Below, one piece after another: positions 16,729-26,433 of a stretch of DNA of 64,000 nt. The position numbers were made by a program, and so were the translations under genes. The notes beneath the pieces are model-generated. The model searched no databases. It was not told where the DNA came from and worked only from the letters and a program-made list of their open reading frames with translations. How positions within the stretch are numbered: position 1 is the stretch's first letter; each line of letters begins with the position of its first letter. This DNA comes from Phaeobacter italicus (GTDB taxonomy: Bacteria > Pseudomonadota > Alphaproteobacteria > Rhodobacterales > Rhodobacteraceae): the NCBI RefSeq assembly GCF_001258055.1, contig NZ_CVRM01000035.1, positions 1 to 64,000 on the forward strand, in the 5' to 3' direction.

Positions 16729-17739
16729 ATGAGTTTCATTTCCCGACTGAGCGGCGCCGTTGCTGCGGTTGCCCTTCTGGCCGGAGCCGCAGCCGCCCAG
16801 AGCCCGACATTCTTCCGCATTGGTACAGGCAGTGCCGGTGGTACCTATTTCCCCATCGGTGGGACCATCGCAAACGGCATTTCCTCGCCACCCGGCGCGC
16901 GCCCTTGCGATCAGGGTGGTCAGTGTGGCGTTCCCGGCCTGATCGCGATTGCCCAATCCACCACTGCTTCTGTGTTCAACAACACCGCAGTTCAAAACGG
17001 CGAGCTGGAGGCCGGTATGGCAGCAGCCGACGTGACCCGCGCCATGTATCTGGGTGAGGGCAAGTTCGAGGGCAAGGCGCATCCGAAACTGCGCATCGTG
17101 GCAAATCTCTACCCCGAAGACCTGCACCTGGTGCTGCCCAAGGGCCAGTCTCTGGGCGATCTGGGTGATCTGGCAGAAAAACGTGTTGGCATCGCGCAGG
17201 CCGGCTCGGGCACGCAAGTCGCTGTGCTGCAGATGCTCGAAGCCTGGGGCGTCACCCGCGACAACATGGACGAAGCAGAGCTGAACAACAGCCAGTCCGC
17301 AGAACGGCTCGCGGATGGTCAGCTGGATGGCTACTTCTATGCCGCAGGCTGGCCGGTTTCCGCGATGGTGCAGCTTGCCACCACCAAGGGCATGGAACTG
17401 CACAGCTTCACGGATGAGGACCTGGCCAAGATCAACGAACTGATCCCTGCCTATATCCCCTCCAAGATCCCGGCCGGCGTTTACGAAGGCGTTGACTACG
17501 AGGTCAAGACCCCGGCGGTTTCGGCGCTTCTCGTGGTCTCCTCTGACCTGCCGGAAGAGCTGGTCTATGGCATCACTCAGGCGCTGTGGAACGACAACAC
17601 CCGCAAGCTGCTCGACAATGGTCATGCCAAGGGCAAGCAGATCACCCCGGACACCGCGCTGGATGGCGTCGCCGCACTGGGCGTGCCGCTGCATGCTGGC
17701 GCCGAGAAGTTCTACAAGGAAGCCGGTCTGCTCGACTAA
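16729..17739 (+). CDS. TAXI-family TRAP transporter solute-binding protein
   Basis: A 336-residue periplasmic protein. The signal peptide ends at AAAAQ near residue 24. The mature N-terminus FFRIGTGSAGGTYFPIGGTIANGIS is the hallmark of the TAXI (TRAP-associated extracytoplasmic immunogenic protein) family, followed by CGVPGLIAIAQSTTASVFNN and KRVGIAQAGSGTQVAVLQ. Members studied elsewhere bind glutamate/glutamine or small carboxylates. A GGAGAG site precedes ATG 16729. It is the first gene of a rightward operon with a fused TRAP permease, a flavoprotein and a racemase-family enzyme, so an amino acid or related imino acid is the likely ligand. Confidence 0.92.
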   Translation: MSFISRLSGAVAAVALLAGAAAAQSPTFFRIGTGSAGGTYFPIGGTIANGISSPPGARPCDQGGQCGVPGLIAIAQSTTASVFNNTAVQNGELEAGMAAADVTRAMYLGEGKFEGKAHPKLRIVANLYPEDLHLVLPKGQSLGDLGDLAEKRVGIAQAGSGTQVAVLQMLEAWGVTRDNMDEAELNNSQSAERLADGQLDGYFYAAGWPVSAMVQLATTKGMELHSFTDEDLAKINELIPAYIPSKIPAGVYEGVDYEVKTPAVSALLVVSSDLPEELVYGITQALWNDNTRKLLDNGHAKGKQITPDTALDGVAALGVPLHAGAEKFYKEAGLLD

Positions 17740-17773
17740 GACCGCGCGCACCTGAAAACCGACCCTCTCCCCC

Positions 17774-17809
17774 CGGGCGGTCGTCAGCCAATGACGCCGC
17801 CCGTTTTTT
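17774..17809 (+). terminator. terminator-like hairpin between binding protein and permease
   Basis: CGGGCGG pairs with CCGCCCG and an inner CGTCA with TGACG, separated by GCCAA and one unpaired T. Six T follow. It lies 35 bp after the TAXI stop and 28 bp before the permease start. It probably acts as a partial terminator that leaves more binding protein than permease mRNA. Confidence 0.8.
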
Positions 17810-17836
17810 ACTCCCTTGCATTCAGAAAGGTGAGCA

Positions 17837-18253
17837 ATGAGCGACACATCGCACATTGAGGCGCGAGACCTCACCGCAGAAGAACTCGCCGCGATTGAAG
17901 AAAAATATGACGAAGGCGCTGCGACGCGTCAGGTCTCGGACGGGTTTGCGAAGTTCCTGCGATATGTCGCGCTGGCCTTTGCCACCTATCACTACCTGAC
18001 AGCGGGCTTTGCCCTGCCGCCGGACTTCTGGCACATGGGCTGGCATCTGTCGGGGTTGTTCATCCTGACCTACGCGCTGTTTCCCCTGTTCAAATCCAAA
18101 GGCGACAAAGGGGCCAAAGGCGGCGCCTTCCGTCTGGGTGGGGTGCCCTATTTCGACATCCTTCTGATGATGCTTGGCACCGCATCTGCACTGTACCTGG
18201 GGTTTGCCTGGCATGGGGTTTGCCTGGCATGGGGTGCCTGCGCTTGGCATTGA
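17837..18253 (+). pseudogene. TRAP fused permease, N-terminal fragment (frameshifted)
   Basis: The frame encodes 138 residues. The first ~126 match the N-terminal, DctQ-like part of a 4TM/12TM fused TAXI permease: a charged cytoplasmic head, helices near 45-80 and again at about 108-126. It then reads C-terminal residues with no family sense (GVCLAWGACAWH) and stops at 18251-18253. The cause is a 16-bp tandem duplication at 18199-18230. Removing one copy joins residue 126 to the downstream frame as FAWHGVPALGIEEQTFRMGN and restores a protein of about 738 residues. Either the permease is inactive in this isolate, or the repeat is a switchable slip site, or the sequence has an error here. Confidence 0.85.
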
Positions 18254-20069
18254 AGAGCAGACCTTTCGCATGGGCAACCCCAACACCTACGACATGGTGT
18301 TTGGCTGCATCCTCATCCTGCTGGTTCTGGACATTGCCCGCCGCACGCTTGGCTGGATCCTGCCGCTCATCATCAGCGTGTTCATTGCCTATGCGCTGTT
18401 TGGCCCCTGGTTTCCGGGATTGCTGCAACATCCGGGTGTAAAGTTCCGCACCTTTGTGTCCTCGATGTATTTCCCGCAGGAAGGCATCTTTGGGGTCACT
18501 CTTTGGGTGGTGTCGACCATCGTGTTCCACTTTGTGCTGTTTGGCGTCATCGCGCAGCGCACCGGATTGGGACAGCTGTTCATCGACAACGCAACCATTC
18601 TGGCAGGCCGCTACACCGGTGGTCCGGCCAAGGTATCCGTGGTGTCCTCTGCCTTCTTCGGCACCATCTCCGGCTCATCGGTGGCCAACACCGTATCCAC
18701 CGGAGCGCTGACAATTCCCAACATGAAACGTCTGGGCTATCCCGGCCATTTCGCAGGCGGGGTAGAGGCCGCGGCCTCGGCCGGGGGGCAGATCACGCCT
18801 CCGATCATGGGGGCTGCTGCCTTCATCATGGCCGAGTTCCTCGAGGTGCCCTACACCACCATCGTGATTGCGGCGATCTTCCCGGCGCTGTTGCATTATG
18901 TCGGCGTCTTTGCCGTCGTGCACCTGATGGCCCGTCGCCTTGGGCTCAAGGGGATGTCGGCCGAGATGCTGCCCAAATTGGGCGCAGTCTGGCGCGATGG
19001 TTGGGCCAATCTGGTGCCGCTTGTGGGGCTGCTGGCGGTGCTGTTTTCGGGCTACACCCCCTATATGTCGGCCTTCTGCGGCATTTCGCTTGCGCTGATT
19101 GCTGGCATGAGCCGTATCAAGACACCGGCAACCCTGATCTATCCGGCACTGTTTATCGGATTTGTGGTCTGGAAATATCTGGGCGGCGGGTTTGAACCGG
19201 GCATGTCGGCCCTTCTGGTGGCGGGCGCCGTGCTGGCCTGTTTTAATCCGCAGACGCGCACGACGTTGCCAGAGATGGCAGATACGCTGGAAACCGGTGT
19301 GAAATACGCGCTGGCTGTGGGCGCTGCGTCGGCGGCTGTGGGCATCGTGATCGGTGTCATCAACACAACCGGCGTTGGTTTCCGGATCGGCTTTATGGTG
19401 ACACAGGCGGCGGCGAACCTTGGCTCTGACCTGCACGGGCTGTTTACGTTCGGCGCGTGGGAGCTGTTCTCGGTTGCCGATCTCACCCTGTTCATCAGCC
19501 TCGTTTTCATCGCAATTGCCTGCATCCTGATGGGGGCGGGCGTGCCGACCACGGCGCTTTACATCATGCTGGTCTCGGTGGCACAGCCTGCACTGGCGCA
19601 GCTGGGCATCCCGCCAATCGCGAGCCATATGTTCGTGCTCTACTACGGGGTCGTGGCCGAGATCACGCCGCCGGTCTGTACCTCTGCCTATGCAGCGGCG
19701 GCGATTGCGAACTCCAACCCCTTCCGCACTGGTCTGTCGGCCTTCTCGCTCGGGCTTGGCAAGGTGGTGGCGCCGATGGCCTTTGTCTATGCGCCTGTCT
19801 TGCTGTTCGTGTCCTCCACCGGGTTTGACCTGTGGGAGTTCACCTACACCGCCGCGAGCTGCATCGCCGGGGTGATCGCCCTGTCCGCAGCTGTGGTCGG
19901 CTACTGGCTGGCCCCGATGGGGGTGGCATTCAGGGTGTTGATGGCGATCGCGGGTCTGGTGTTCATCGCACCGTCCTTGCAGGCGGATCTCGTTGCCTTG
20001 CTGATCGCAAGCCCGGCAATCATCAGCCAGCTGGTGCAATCCCGCGCAGCCAAGGCACAGGCGGTCTGA
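18174..20069 (+). pseudogene. TRAP fused permease, main C-terminal fragment (frameshifted)
   Basis: This frame carries the bulk of a TAXI-type fused TRAP permease: 10 to 14 membrane helices with the DctM-like motifs SVVSSAFFGTISGSSVANTVSTG, AAASAGGQITPPIMGAAAF, ILMGAGVPTTALYIM and YGVVAEITPPVCTSAYAAA. Its own family sequence begins about residue 15 (GFAWHGVPALGIEE). The ATG at 18174 is an accident of the shifted frame, and no ribosome site fits it. The missing N-terminus is encoded in the other frame at 17837-18214. If it were translated, it would lack the first helices and the DctQ-like part. The downstream flavoprotein gene starts 4 bp after the stop, so polarity could affect it. Confidence 0.85.
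18199..18230. repeat. 16-bp perfect tandem duplication causing a frameshift
   Basis: The unit GGGGTTTGCCTGGCAT occurs twice without mismatch (18199-18214, 18215-18230) and its first five bases follow a third time. Sixteen is not a multiple of three, so the second copy shifts the permease frame by one. A single copy would give an intact, family-like protein across the junction. The identity of the copies indicates a recent event. Confidence 0.95.
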
Positions 20070-20073
20070 TTTG

Positions 20074-21312
20074 ATGCAGGAACAGGTTATCGTCCTGGGC
20101 GCAGGGGCCATTGGCCTCTGCACTGCCCTCTCCTTGGCTGAACGCGGCCTCTCGGTGCGGCTGGTGGATCGTGGCGCGCCGGGGCAGGAGACATCATTTG
20201 GCAATGCCGGGGTGATTTCCCCCTGGTCCATCATTCCCCAGTCCATGCCAGGCACCTGGAAAAAGATCCCGGAAATGCTGTTTGGCAAATATCGCCCCCT
20301 CAGCGTGCGGCCGACCTACTGGCCGCGCATGGTGCCCTGGGGGCTGGAGTTCCTGCGTCACGGTCGCGCTGATCGGGTGCGCGAGATCTCCGACGGGATG
20401 GAAGCGCTCTGCATGCCCTCCGTTGATCTTTACCGCAGGCATCTGGCGGGCACCGGGCAGGAACATCTGGTCAAGGACAGCGCCTATGTCCACGCCTTTC
20501 GCCAGATCAACCCGGATGTGCTGACGTCGATTGACTACCGCATTCGGCAAGAAAAGGGGGCGCAGCTGGAACTGGTGGGCGCCGATCAGTTACGCCAGAT
20601 CGAACCCGCCCTGTCGTCAGAGTTTCAGGCGGCTGTCCTGATCCACAATCAGGCCCGTGCCCTGTCGCCGGGCCGCATCATGGAAGTCCTCGCAGACAAG
20701 GCCCAAAGGCTGGGTGTCGAGATCCTGCGCCAGTCTGTCACTGCTCTGTTGCGAACGGAAACGGGCTGGACCGTCCAGTGCGATGGCGACACGCTCACAG
20801 GTGACAAGCTGGTCATCACTATGGGTGCCTGGTCGGCTGAACTGCTGAAACCACTGGGGATTTCTGTCCCGCTTGCGGCAGAGCGTGGCTATCACCTGGA
20901 ATTTCAGGCCGCCGGGATCGAGTTGAACAATTCCGTCATGGACACAGACGCCAAGTTCGTCGCCAGCACGATGGAGGGCGGGCTGCGGGTGGCGGGTCAG
21001 GCTGAATTCGCAGCGGTCGACGCCCCCGTCGATCCCGCCAAGGAGGCGCGCATGCGCGCCCAGGCCAAGGCGGCATTCCCGGATCTGAACACAGAAACCG
21101 CAACCTTCTGGATGGGGCGTCGCCCTTCGTTTCCGGACAGCTTGCCGATGATTGGAGAGTTCCCCGATCATCCGGGCCTCTTTGCCGGGTTTGGCCATTC
21201 CCACTACGGGCTGATGATGGCGCCCAAAACGGGAGAGCTGCTGGCCGACATGCTGAGCGGAAGGGCCCCGAACCTTGATTGCCGCCCTTACGAAACGACC
21301 CGCTTTAACTGA
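20074..21312 (+). CDS. D-amino-acid-dehydrogenase-like FAD oxidoreductase (DadA type)
   Basis: A 412-residue DAO-family flavoprotein. The N-terminal fold reads VIVLGAGAIGLCTALSLAERGLSVRLVDRGAPGQETS. The segment GNAGVISPWSIIPQSMPGTWKKIPEML is typical of DadA-like dehydrogenases, and the C-terminal contact is FAGFGHSHYGLMMAPKTGELLADM. It should oxidise a D-amino acid to the 2-oxo acid plus ammonia, with electrons going to quinone. ATG 20074 lies 4 bp after the permease stop; a TTG directly before it is less likely. Together with the TAXI transporter and the racemase-family gene that follows, it suggests uptake and oxidation of an amino acid after stereochemical conversion. Confidence 0.85.
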   Translation: MQEQVIVLGAGAIGLCTALSLAERGLSVRLVDRGAPGQETSFGNAGVISPWSIIPQSMPGTWKKIPEMLFGKYRPLSVRPTYWPRMVPWGLEFLRHGRADRVREISDGMEALCMPSVDLYRRHLAGTGQEHLVKDSAYVHAFRQINPDVLTSIDYRIRQEKGAQLELVGADQLRQIEPALSSEFQAAVLIHNQARALSPGRIMEVLADKAQRLGVEILRQSVTALLRTETGWTVQCDGDTLTGDKLVITMGAWSAELLKPLGISVPLAAERGYHLEFQAAGIELNNSVMDTDAKFVASTMEGGLRVAGQAEFAAVDAPVDPAKEARMRAQAKAAFPDLNTETATFWMGRRPSFPDSLPMIGEFPDHPGLFAGFGHSHYGLMMAPKTGELLADMLSGRAPNLDCRPYETTRFN

Positions 21313-21343
21313 CCCTGAAACCCCAGAAGAAGAGGCATGATTG

Positions 21344-22057
21344 ATGTCTGAAAACGTGATTGGTGTGCTGTGTCTGGACACCCATTTTGCCAAGCCGCCG
21401 GGCCATATCCGCTGTGTGAACAGCCAGCCGTTCAAGATCATGAAACACCTGGTGCGCGGCGCCACGATTGCAGAGCTTTTGGAGCGCCCGAGCCTTGAAT
21501 TCTTTGCCCCGTTCATCGAAGGCGCCAAGGCGCTGGAACAGGCAGGCTGTGCTGCAATTACCGGCAGCTGCGGGTTCATGGCGCTCTACCAGAAGGAACT
21601 GGCCGAAGCGGTTTCCATCCCTGTGTTTTCCTCCAGTCTGATCCAGATCCCTCTGATGCATCAGATGGCAGGCGGCAAGGGCAGGGTCGGGGTCATCACT
21701 GCGCGCCAGTCTGCCCTGACCGATGCCCACTTCGAAGCCGTCGGTGCCGGGCACGTGCCGGTCGCGGTTGCAGGGATGCAGGACCAGCCCGAATTTTCCA
21801 GCGTGATCCTCAAGGATGAGAAAACCGACATCGACGCAGATCTGCTGGCAGAGGAGCTCTGCGCCGTGGGGCGGGATCTGGTGGCGCGCTATCCCGATGT
21901 GACCTCCATCGTGCTGGAATGCACGGATCTGCCGCCTTATGCGCACAAGCTGCAACAGGCGATCGGCCTTCCGGTGGCGGATCTGACAACCCTCTCTGCG
22001 ATGGTGCATGGGATCGTGTCGCGGCAGGCCTACACCGGACAGCTTCAATACGACTGA
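21344..22057 (+). CDS. aspartate/glutamate racemase family protein
   Basis: A 237-residue protein of the Asp/Glu/hydantoin racemase superfamily. The two cysteines that act as the acid-base pair are visible in ITGSCGFMA (about residue 75) and VLECTDLPPY (about residue 190). Both are conserved, so the enzyme is probably active. It could racemise an amino acid or hydantoin and supply the D-isomer to the DadA-like enzyme encoded 31 bp upstream. A purine-rich site AGAAGAAGAGG lies before ATG 21344. It ends the TAXI operon; a strong terminator follows at 22114-22136. Confidence 0.85.
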   Translation: MSENVIGVLCLDTHFAKPPGHIRCVNSQPFKIMKHLVRGATIAELLERPSLEFFAPFIEGAKALEQAGCAAITGSCGFMALYQKELAEAVSIPVFSSSLIQIPLMHQMAGGKGRVGVITARQSALTDAHFEAVGAGHVPVAVAGMQDQPEFSSVILKDEKTDIDADLLAEELCAVGRDLVARYPDVTSIVLECTDLPPYAHKLQQAIGLPVADLTTLSAMVHGIVSRQAYTGQLQYD

Positions 22058-22113
22058 GACCGCAGCAGGGCGCAATAGCCTGATCGCACCGACTGCATCA
22101 CCAGCAACACAAC

Positions 22114-22136
22114 AACGGGCCTGCGGGCCCGTTTTT
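22114..22136 (+). terminator. terminator of the TAXI-racemase operon
   Basis: AACGGGCC pairs with GGCCCGTT around TGCG, and the run ends in five T. It lies 57 bp after the racemase-family stop codon and separates that operon from the arsenic operon. Confidence 0.88.
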
Positions 22137-22173
22137 CCTGTGCCCGCACAAATAGAGGATTGCTTGATAGCTG

Positions 22174-22195
22174 TATTTCGATAAAACGTGAAATA
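22174..22195. promoter_or_regulatory. candidate ArsR operator
   Basis: TATTTC-N10-GAAATA is a perfect 6+6 inverted repeat directly in front of, and touching, the start codon of the ArsR-ArsC fusion gene. ArsR-family repressors bind such AT-rich palindromes over their own promoter and leave on arsenite binding. The assignment rests on position and symmetry only. Confidence 0.5.
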
Positions 22196-23028
22196 TGGAA
22201 AAAATGATTCCCCTCCGCCTGTCTGTCCTTGGACACCCTCAGCGTCTCGCGGTGTTTCGGCTGCTTATGCGCCGTTTCCCCGATCGTGTGCCCGCTGGCG
22301 AAATCAGCACTGCACTTGATGTGAAACCCAGTACGTTGTCGTCCTATCTGTCTGCTTTGATGCAGGCCGGGCTGGTGACGCAGACCCGCGAGGGCACCTG
22401 GCTGTACTATCAGGTCGACATGGGCGGAATGCGCGAAACACTGGATGCGCTGATGCGCGACTGCTGCCGTGGCCGCCCAGAACTGTGCCTGCCGTCCACT
22501 TCGCCTCTGCCAGAGCCTGACAAGGCGCCGATGCCCAGCCGTCCCTATAATGTGCTGTTCATCTGCACCGGAAATTCGGCCCGTTCCATCATTGCCGAGT
22601 GTCTATTGCGCAGTGTCGGTGGAGGCCGCTTTGACGTCTATTCTGCCGGAACGCTGCCGTCCTCCAGACTGAACCCCTTCGCGCTCGAGGTGCTGCGCAG
22701 CAAGGGGCATGATCTCTCAGGCCTGCGCGCCAAAAACCTGGGGGAGTTCATGGGTGCAGATGCACCGCGCTTTGATTTTGTCTTTACCGTCTGCGATCAG
22801 GCCGCAAACGAGGAATGCCCCACCTGGGAAGGTCAGCCGATATCCGGCCATTGGGGCATGCCCGACCCGGTCAAGGCCGAGGGCACCGAGGCAGAGCGAA
22901 GCCTCGCGTTTCAGCAGGCCTACGGAACCCTGAAAAACCGGATCCTCGCCTTTGCGGCGCTGCCGCTGGCAGAACTGGACCGGATCTCATTGCAAAATGC
23001 GGTGGATGACATCGCCCGCAACCACTGA
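22195..23028 (+). CDS. ArsR-ArsC fusion: arsenic-responsive repressor and arsenate reductase
   Basis: A 277-residue two-domain protein. Residues 1-95 form an ArsR winged helix (RLSVLGHPQRLAVFRLLM, then the recognition helix VKPSTLSSYLSALMQAGLV). Residues 118-277 form a low-molecular-weight phosphatase-type ArsC with the active loop CTGNSARS at 124-131 and a downstream VCDQAANEECPTW segment with further cysteines. The repressor half has CC in MRDCCRGRPELC, which could sense arsenite. The product should both repress the operon and reduce arsenate to arsenite. The start may instead be ATG 22204, three codons in; the operator candidate overlaps 22195. Such fusions are known in alphaproteobacteria. 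It heads a four-gene operon. Confidence 0.92.
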   Translation: MEKMIPLRLSVLGHPQRLAVFRLLMRRFPDRVPAGEISTALDVKPSTLSSYLSALMQAGLVTQTREGTWLYYQVDMGGMRETLDALMRDCCRGRPELCLPSTSPLPEPDKAPMPSRPYNVLFICTGNSARSIIAECLLRSVGGGRFDVYSAGTLPSSRLNPFALEVLRSKGHDLSGLRAKNLGEFMGADAPRFDFVFTVCDQAANEECPTWEGQPISGHWGMPDPVKAEGTEAERSLAFQQAYGTLKNRILAFAALPLAELDRISLQNAVDDIARNH

Positions 23029-23070
23029 CTGCGCCTGCAACCCAGCGCCGCTCAGGACAAAGGAATGAAC

Positions 23071-24069
23071 ATGACTGTATATGCTCTAAATGGCCTTGGC
23101 CGGATGGGAAAACTGGCCCTGAAACCGCTGCTGGAAAGCGGAGCGGAAATTGCCTGGATCAACGACGCGGTCGGCTCGCCCGAGATGCACGCGCATCTGC
23201 TGGAGTTCGACAGTGTTCATGGCCGCTGGCAGGCGGCGTTTTCTCATGATGCCGACAGCATTACCATCGACGGCACCCGCCTGCCGGTCCATTGCACACA
23301 GCGCATCGAGGATCTGCCGCTTGAAGGTGTCGATGTGGTCATCGATTGCACCGGTGTCTTCAAGACCGAGGCAAAGCTGGCGCCTTATTTCGACGCGGGC
23401 GTCAAAAAGGTCGTCGTCTCAGCCCCGGTCAAGGACGGGGATGCGGCCAATATTGTCTATGGCGTCAACAACGACGTCTATGAACCGGCCCGCCATCGCA
23501 TCGTGACCGCAGCGAGCTGCACCACCAACTGCCTGGCCCCGGTGGTGAAGGTTCTGCACGAGGAAATCGGGATCAAACATGGGTCGATCACCACGATCCA
23601 TGATGTGACCAACACCCAGACCATTGTGGACCGTCCGGCCAAGGATCTGCGCCGCGCGCGGTCGGCTCTGACTTCGCTGATCCCGACCACGACGGGCTCT
23701 GCCACCGCGATCACGCTGATCTACCCGGACCTCAAGGGCAAGCTGAACGGCCATGCTGTACGGGTTCCGCTGCTCAATGCCTCGATCACCGATTGCGTTT
23801 TTGAACTGGACCGCGCGACCACCGCGGAAGAGGTGAACGCCCTGTTCAAGGCCGCCGCCGAAGGCCCGCTGGCCGGTATCCTCGGATATGAAGAACGCCC
23901 GCTGGTGTCGGCGGACTACACCAATGACACCCGCTCCTCGATTGTGGATGCACTATCGACCCTGGTGGTGAACGGCACACAGGTGAAGGTTTACGCCTGG
24001 TATGACAATGAAATGGGGTATGCCCATCGTCTGGTCGATGTCGCCCGCATGGTGGGTGACAGCCTGTGA
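23071..24069 (+). CDS. ArsJ-associated glyceraldehyde-3-phosphate dehydrogenase
   Basis: A 332-residue type I GAPDH with an NAD fold at the N-terminus ([18 protein letters not shown]) and the active-site Cys150 in [13 protein letters not shown], plus [11 protein letters not shown]. In arsenic operons this paralogue forms 1-arseno-3-phosphoglycerate from glyceraldehyde-3-phosphate and arsenate, which ArsJ then exports. The start is set at ATG 23071: the AGGA site sits six bases before it and would touch the alternative ATG at 23065. Its stop codon overlaps the GTG start of arsJ by 4 bp, tying the two products together. Confidence 0.92.
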   Translation: MTVYALNGLGRMGKLALKPLLESGAEIAWINDAVGSPEMHAHLLEFDSVHGRWQAAFSHDADSITIDGTRLPVHCTQRIEDLPLEGVDVVIDCTGVFKTEAKLAPYFDAGVKKVVVSAPVKDGDAANIVYGVNNDVYEPARHRIVTAASCTTNCLAPVVKVLHEEIGIKHGSITTIHDVTNTQTIVDRPAKDLRRARSALTSLIPTTTGSATAITLIYPDLKGKLNGHAVRVPLLNASITDCVFELDRATTAEEVNALFKAAAEGPLAGILGYEERPLVSADYTNDTRSSIVDALSTLVVNGTQVKVYAWYDNEMGYAHRLVDVARMVGDSL

Positions 24070-25348
24070 CACCGGCCCCCAAAACAGCCGAGCCCACAAA
24101 GGGGCTGTCGGCCTATGTGGCGGTGACCGCAGCCTATTGGGCCTTCATGCTCACCGATGGGGCGCTGCGGATGCTGGTTTTGCTGCATTTTCACACGCTG
24201 GGCTTCAGTGCGGTGCAGCTGGCCTATCTGTTTGTGCTGTATGAAGTCGCGGGCATGGTCACCAACCTGTCGGCGGGCTGGCTCGCCGCCCGGTTTGGTC
24301 TGACCACGACACTCTATGCCGGGCTCGCGCTGCAGGTCGCCGCGCTTCTGGCGCTGTCACAGCTGGATCCCAGCTGGCAGATCGCAAGCTCCGTCGTATT
24401 TGTGATGGTGGTGCAGGGGCTTTCCGGCGTTGCCAAGGATCTGGCAAAGATGGCCTCCAAATCTGCGGTCAAGCTGCTCGCCCCCAAGGAGGGCGATGGC
24501 CTGTTTCGCTGGGTGGCAGTCCTCACTGGCTCCAAGAACGCGGTCAAGGGGCTTGGCTTTCTTTTGGGCGCGGCTCTTTTGGCCACGGTTGGCTTTACCG
24601 GGGCCACGCTGGCTATGGCCGCTGTGCTGGCAGCGATCCTTCTTGCGGTGGGGCTGGCAATGCCGTCCGGTTTGCCCGCCGGGCGCAAGGGTGCCAAATT
24701 CTCGGAAGTCTTCTCCAAGTCCGCAAATATCAACTGGCTGTCTGCCGCCCGCGTCTTTCTGTTTGGGGCGCGGGATGTGTGGTTCGTGGTTGGCATTCCG
24801 GTCTATTTCTACGCGGTGCTTTCAGATGGCAGTGAGGCGGGCAATCGCGCGGCCTTTTTCATGATCGGGACGTTCATGGCGGTCTGGATCATCTTTTACG
24901 GGGCCATTCAGGCTGCGGCTCCACGGCTGTTGCGCGCCGCCCAGCGTAGCGAGGCAGACCTGATCGCCGCAGCCCGCAACTGGACCGCGCTGCTCGCGAT
25001 TGTCCCTGCCGCGCTTGCCCTTGCCGTGCTGCAGGCCGGTGCGCCCGCCATGTGGCTGACAGTGCTGCTGGTGCTGGGGCTGATGGTGTTTGGCGGCCTG
25101 TTTGCAGTGAATTCCTCCCTCCATTCCTATCTGATCCTTGCCTTCTCAAAGGAGGAGCGCGTGACAATGGATGTGGGGTTTTACTACATGGCCAACGCGG
25201 GCGGGCGCCTGTTGGGCACGGTTCTGTCAGGGTTGACCTATCAACTCGGCGGGGTGCCTGCCTGCCTTGGGACAGCGGCGGCAATGGTTGCCGTCAGCGC
25301 GCTGGCAGCGGGGCGGCTCAATGACACCACAGAACGGAGCCACCCGGC

Positions 25349-25352
<4 letters not shown>
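24066..25352 (+). CDS. arsJ: organoarsenical efflux MFS transporter ArsJ
   Basis: A 428-residue major facilitator protein with about 11-12 helices. ArsJ family features are [45 protein letters not shown] at the N-terminus and [23 protein letters not shown] in the middle. ArsJ exports 1-arseno-3-phosphoglycerate, which breaks down outside to arsenate and thereby gives arsenate resistance without reduction. The start is GTG 24066, overlapping the GAPDH stop (GTGA), and the stop overlaps the next gene by 4 bp (ATGA). It always occurs with an arsenic GAPDH, as here. Confidence 0.93.
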
Positions 25353-26392
<1,040 letters not shown>

Positions 26393-26399
26393 CGGGACA

Positions 26400-26426
26400 C
26401 AGGCGCCCCAAGCCGAGGGGCGCCTG
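26400..26426. terminator. bidirectional hairpin between acr3 and the siderophore-reductase gene
   Basis: CAGGCGCCCC and GGGGCGCCTG pair perfectly over 10 bp around a 7-nt loop. It sits in the 41-bp gap between two convergent genes, so it can end transcription from both sides. There is no long T run on either strand. Confidence 0.6.
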
Positions 26427-26433
26427 ATCTGCA

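Noticed and set aside
18675-20288. A 537-codon minus-strand frame
   Set aside because: It is antisense to the TRAP permease and DadA-like gene, with Arg/His/Gln/Asp-rich nonsense composition.
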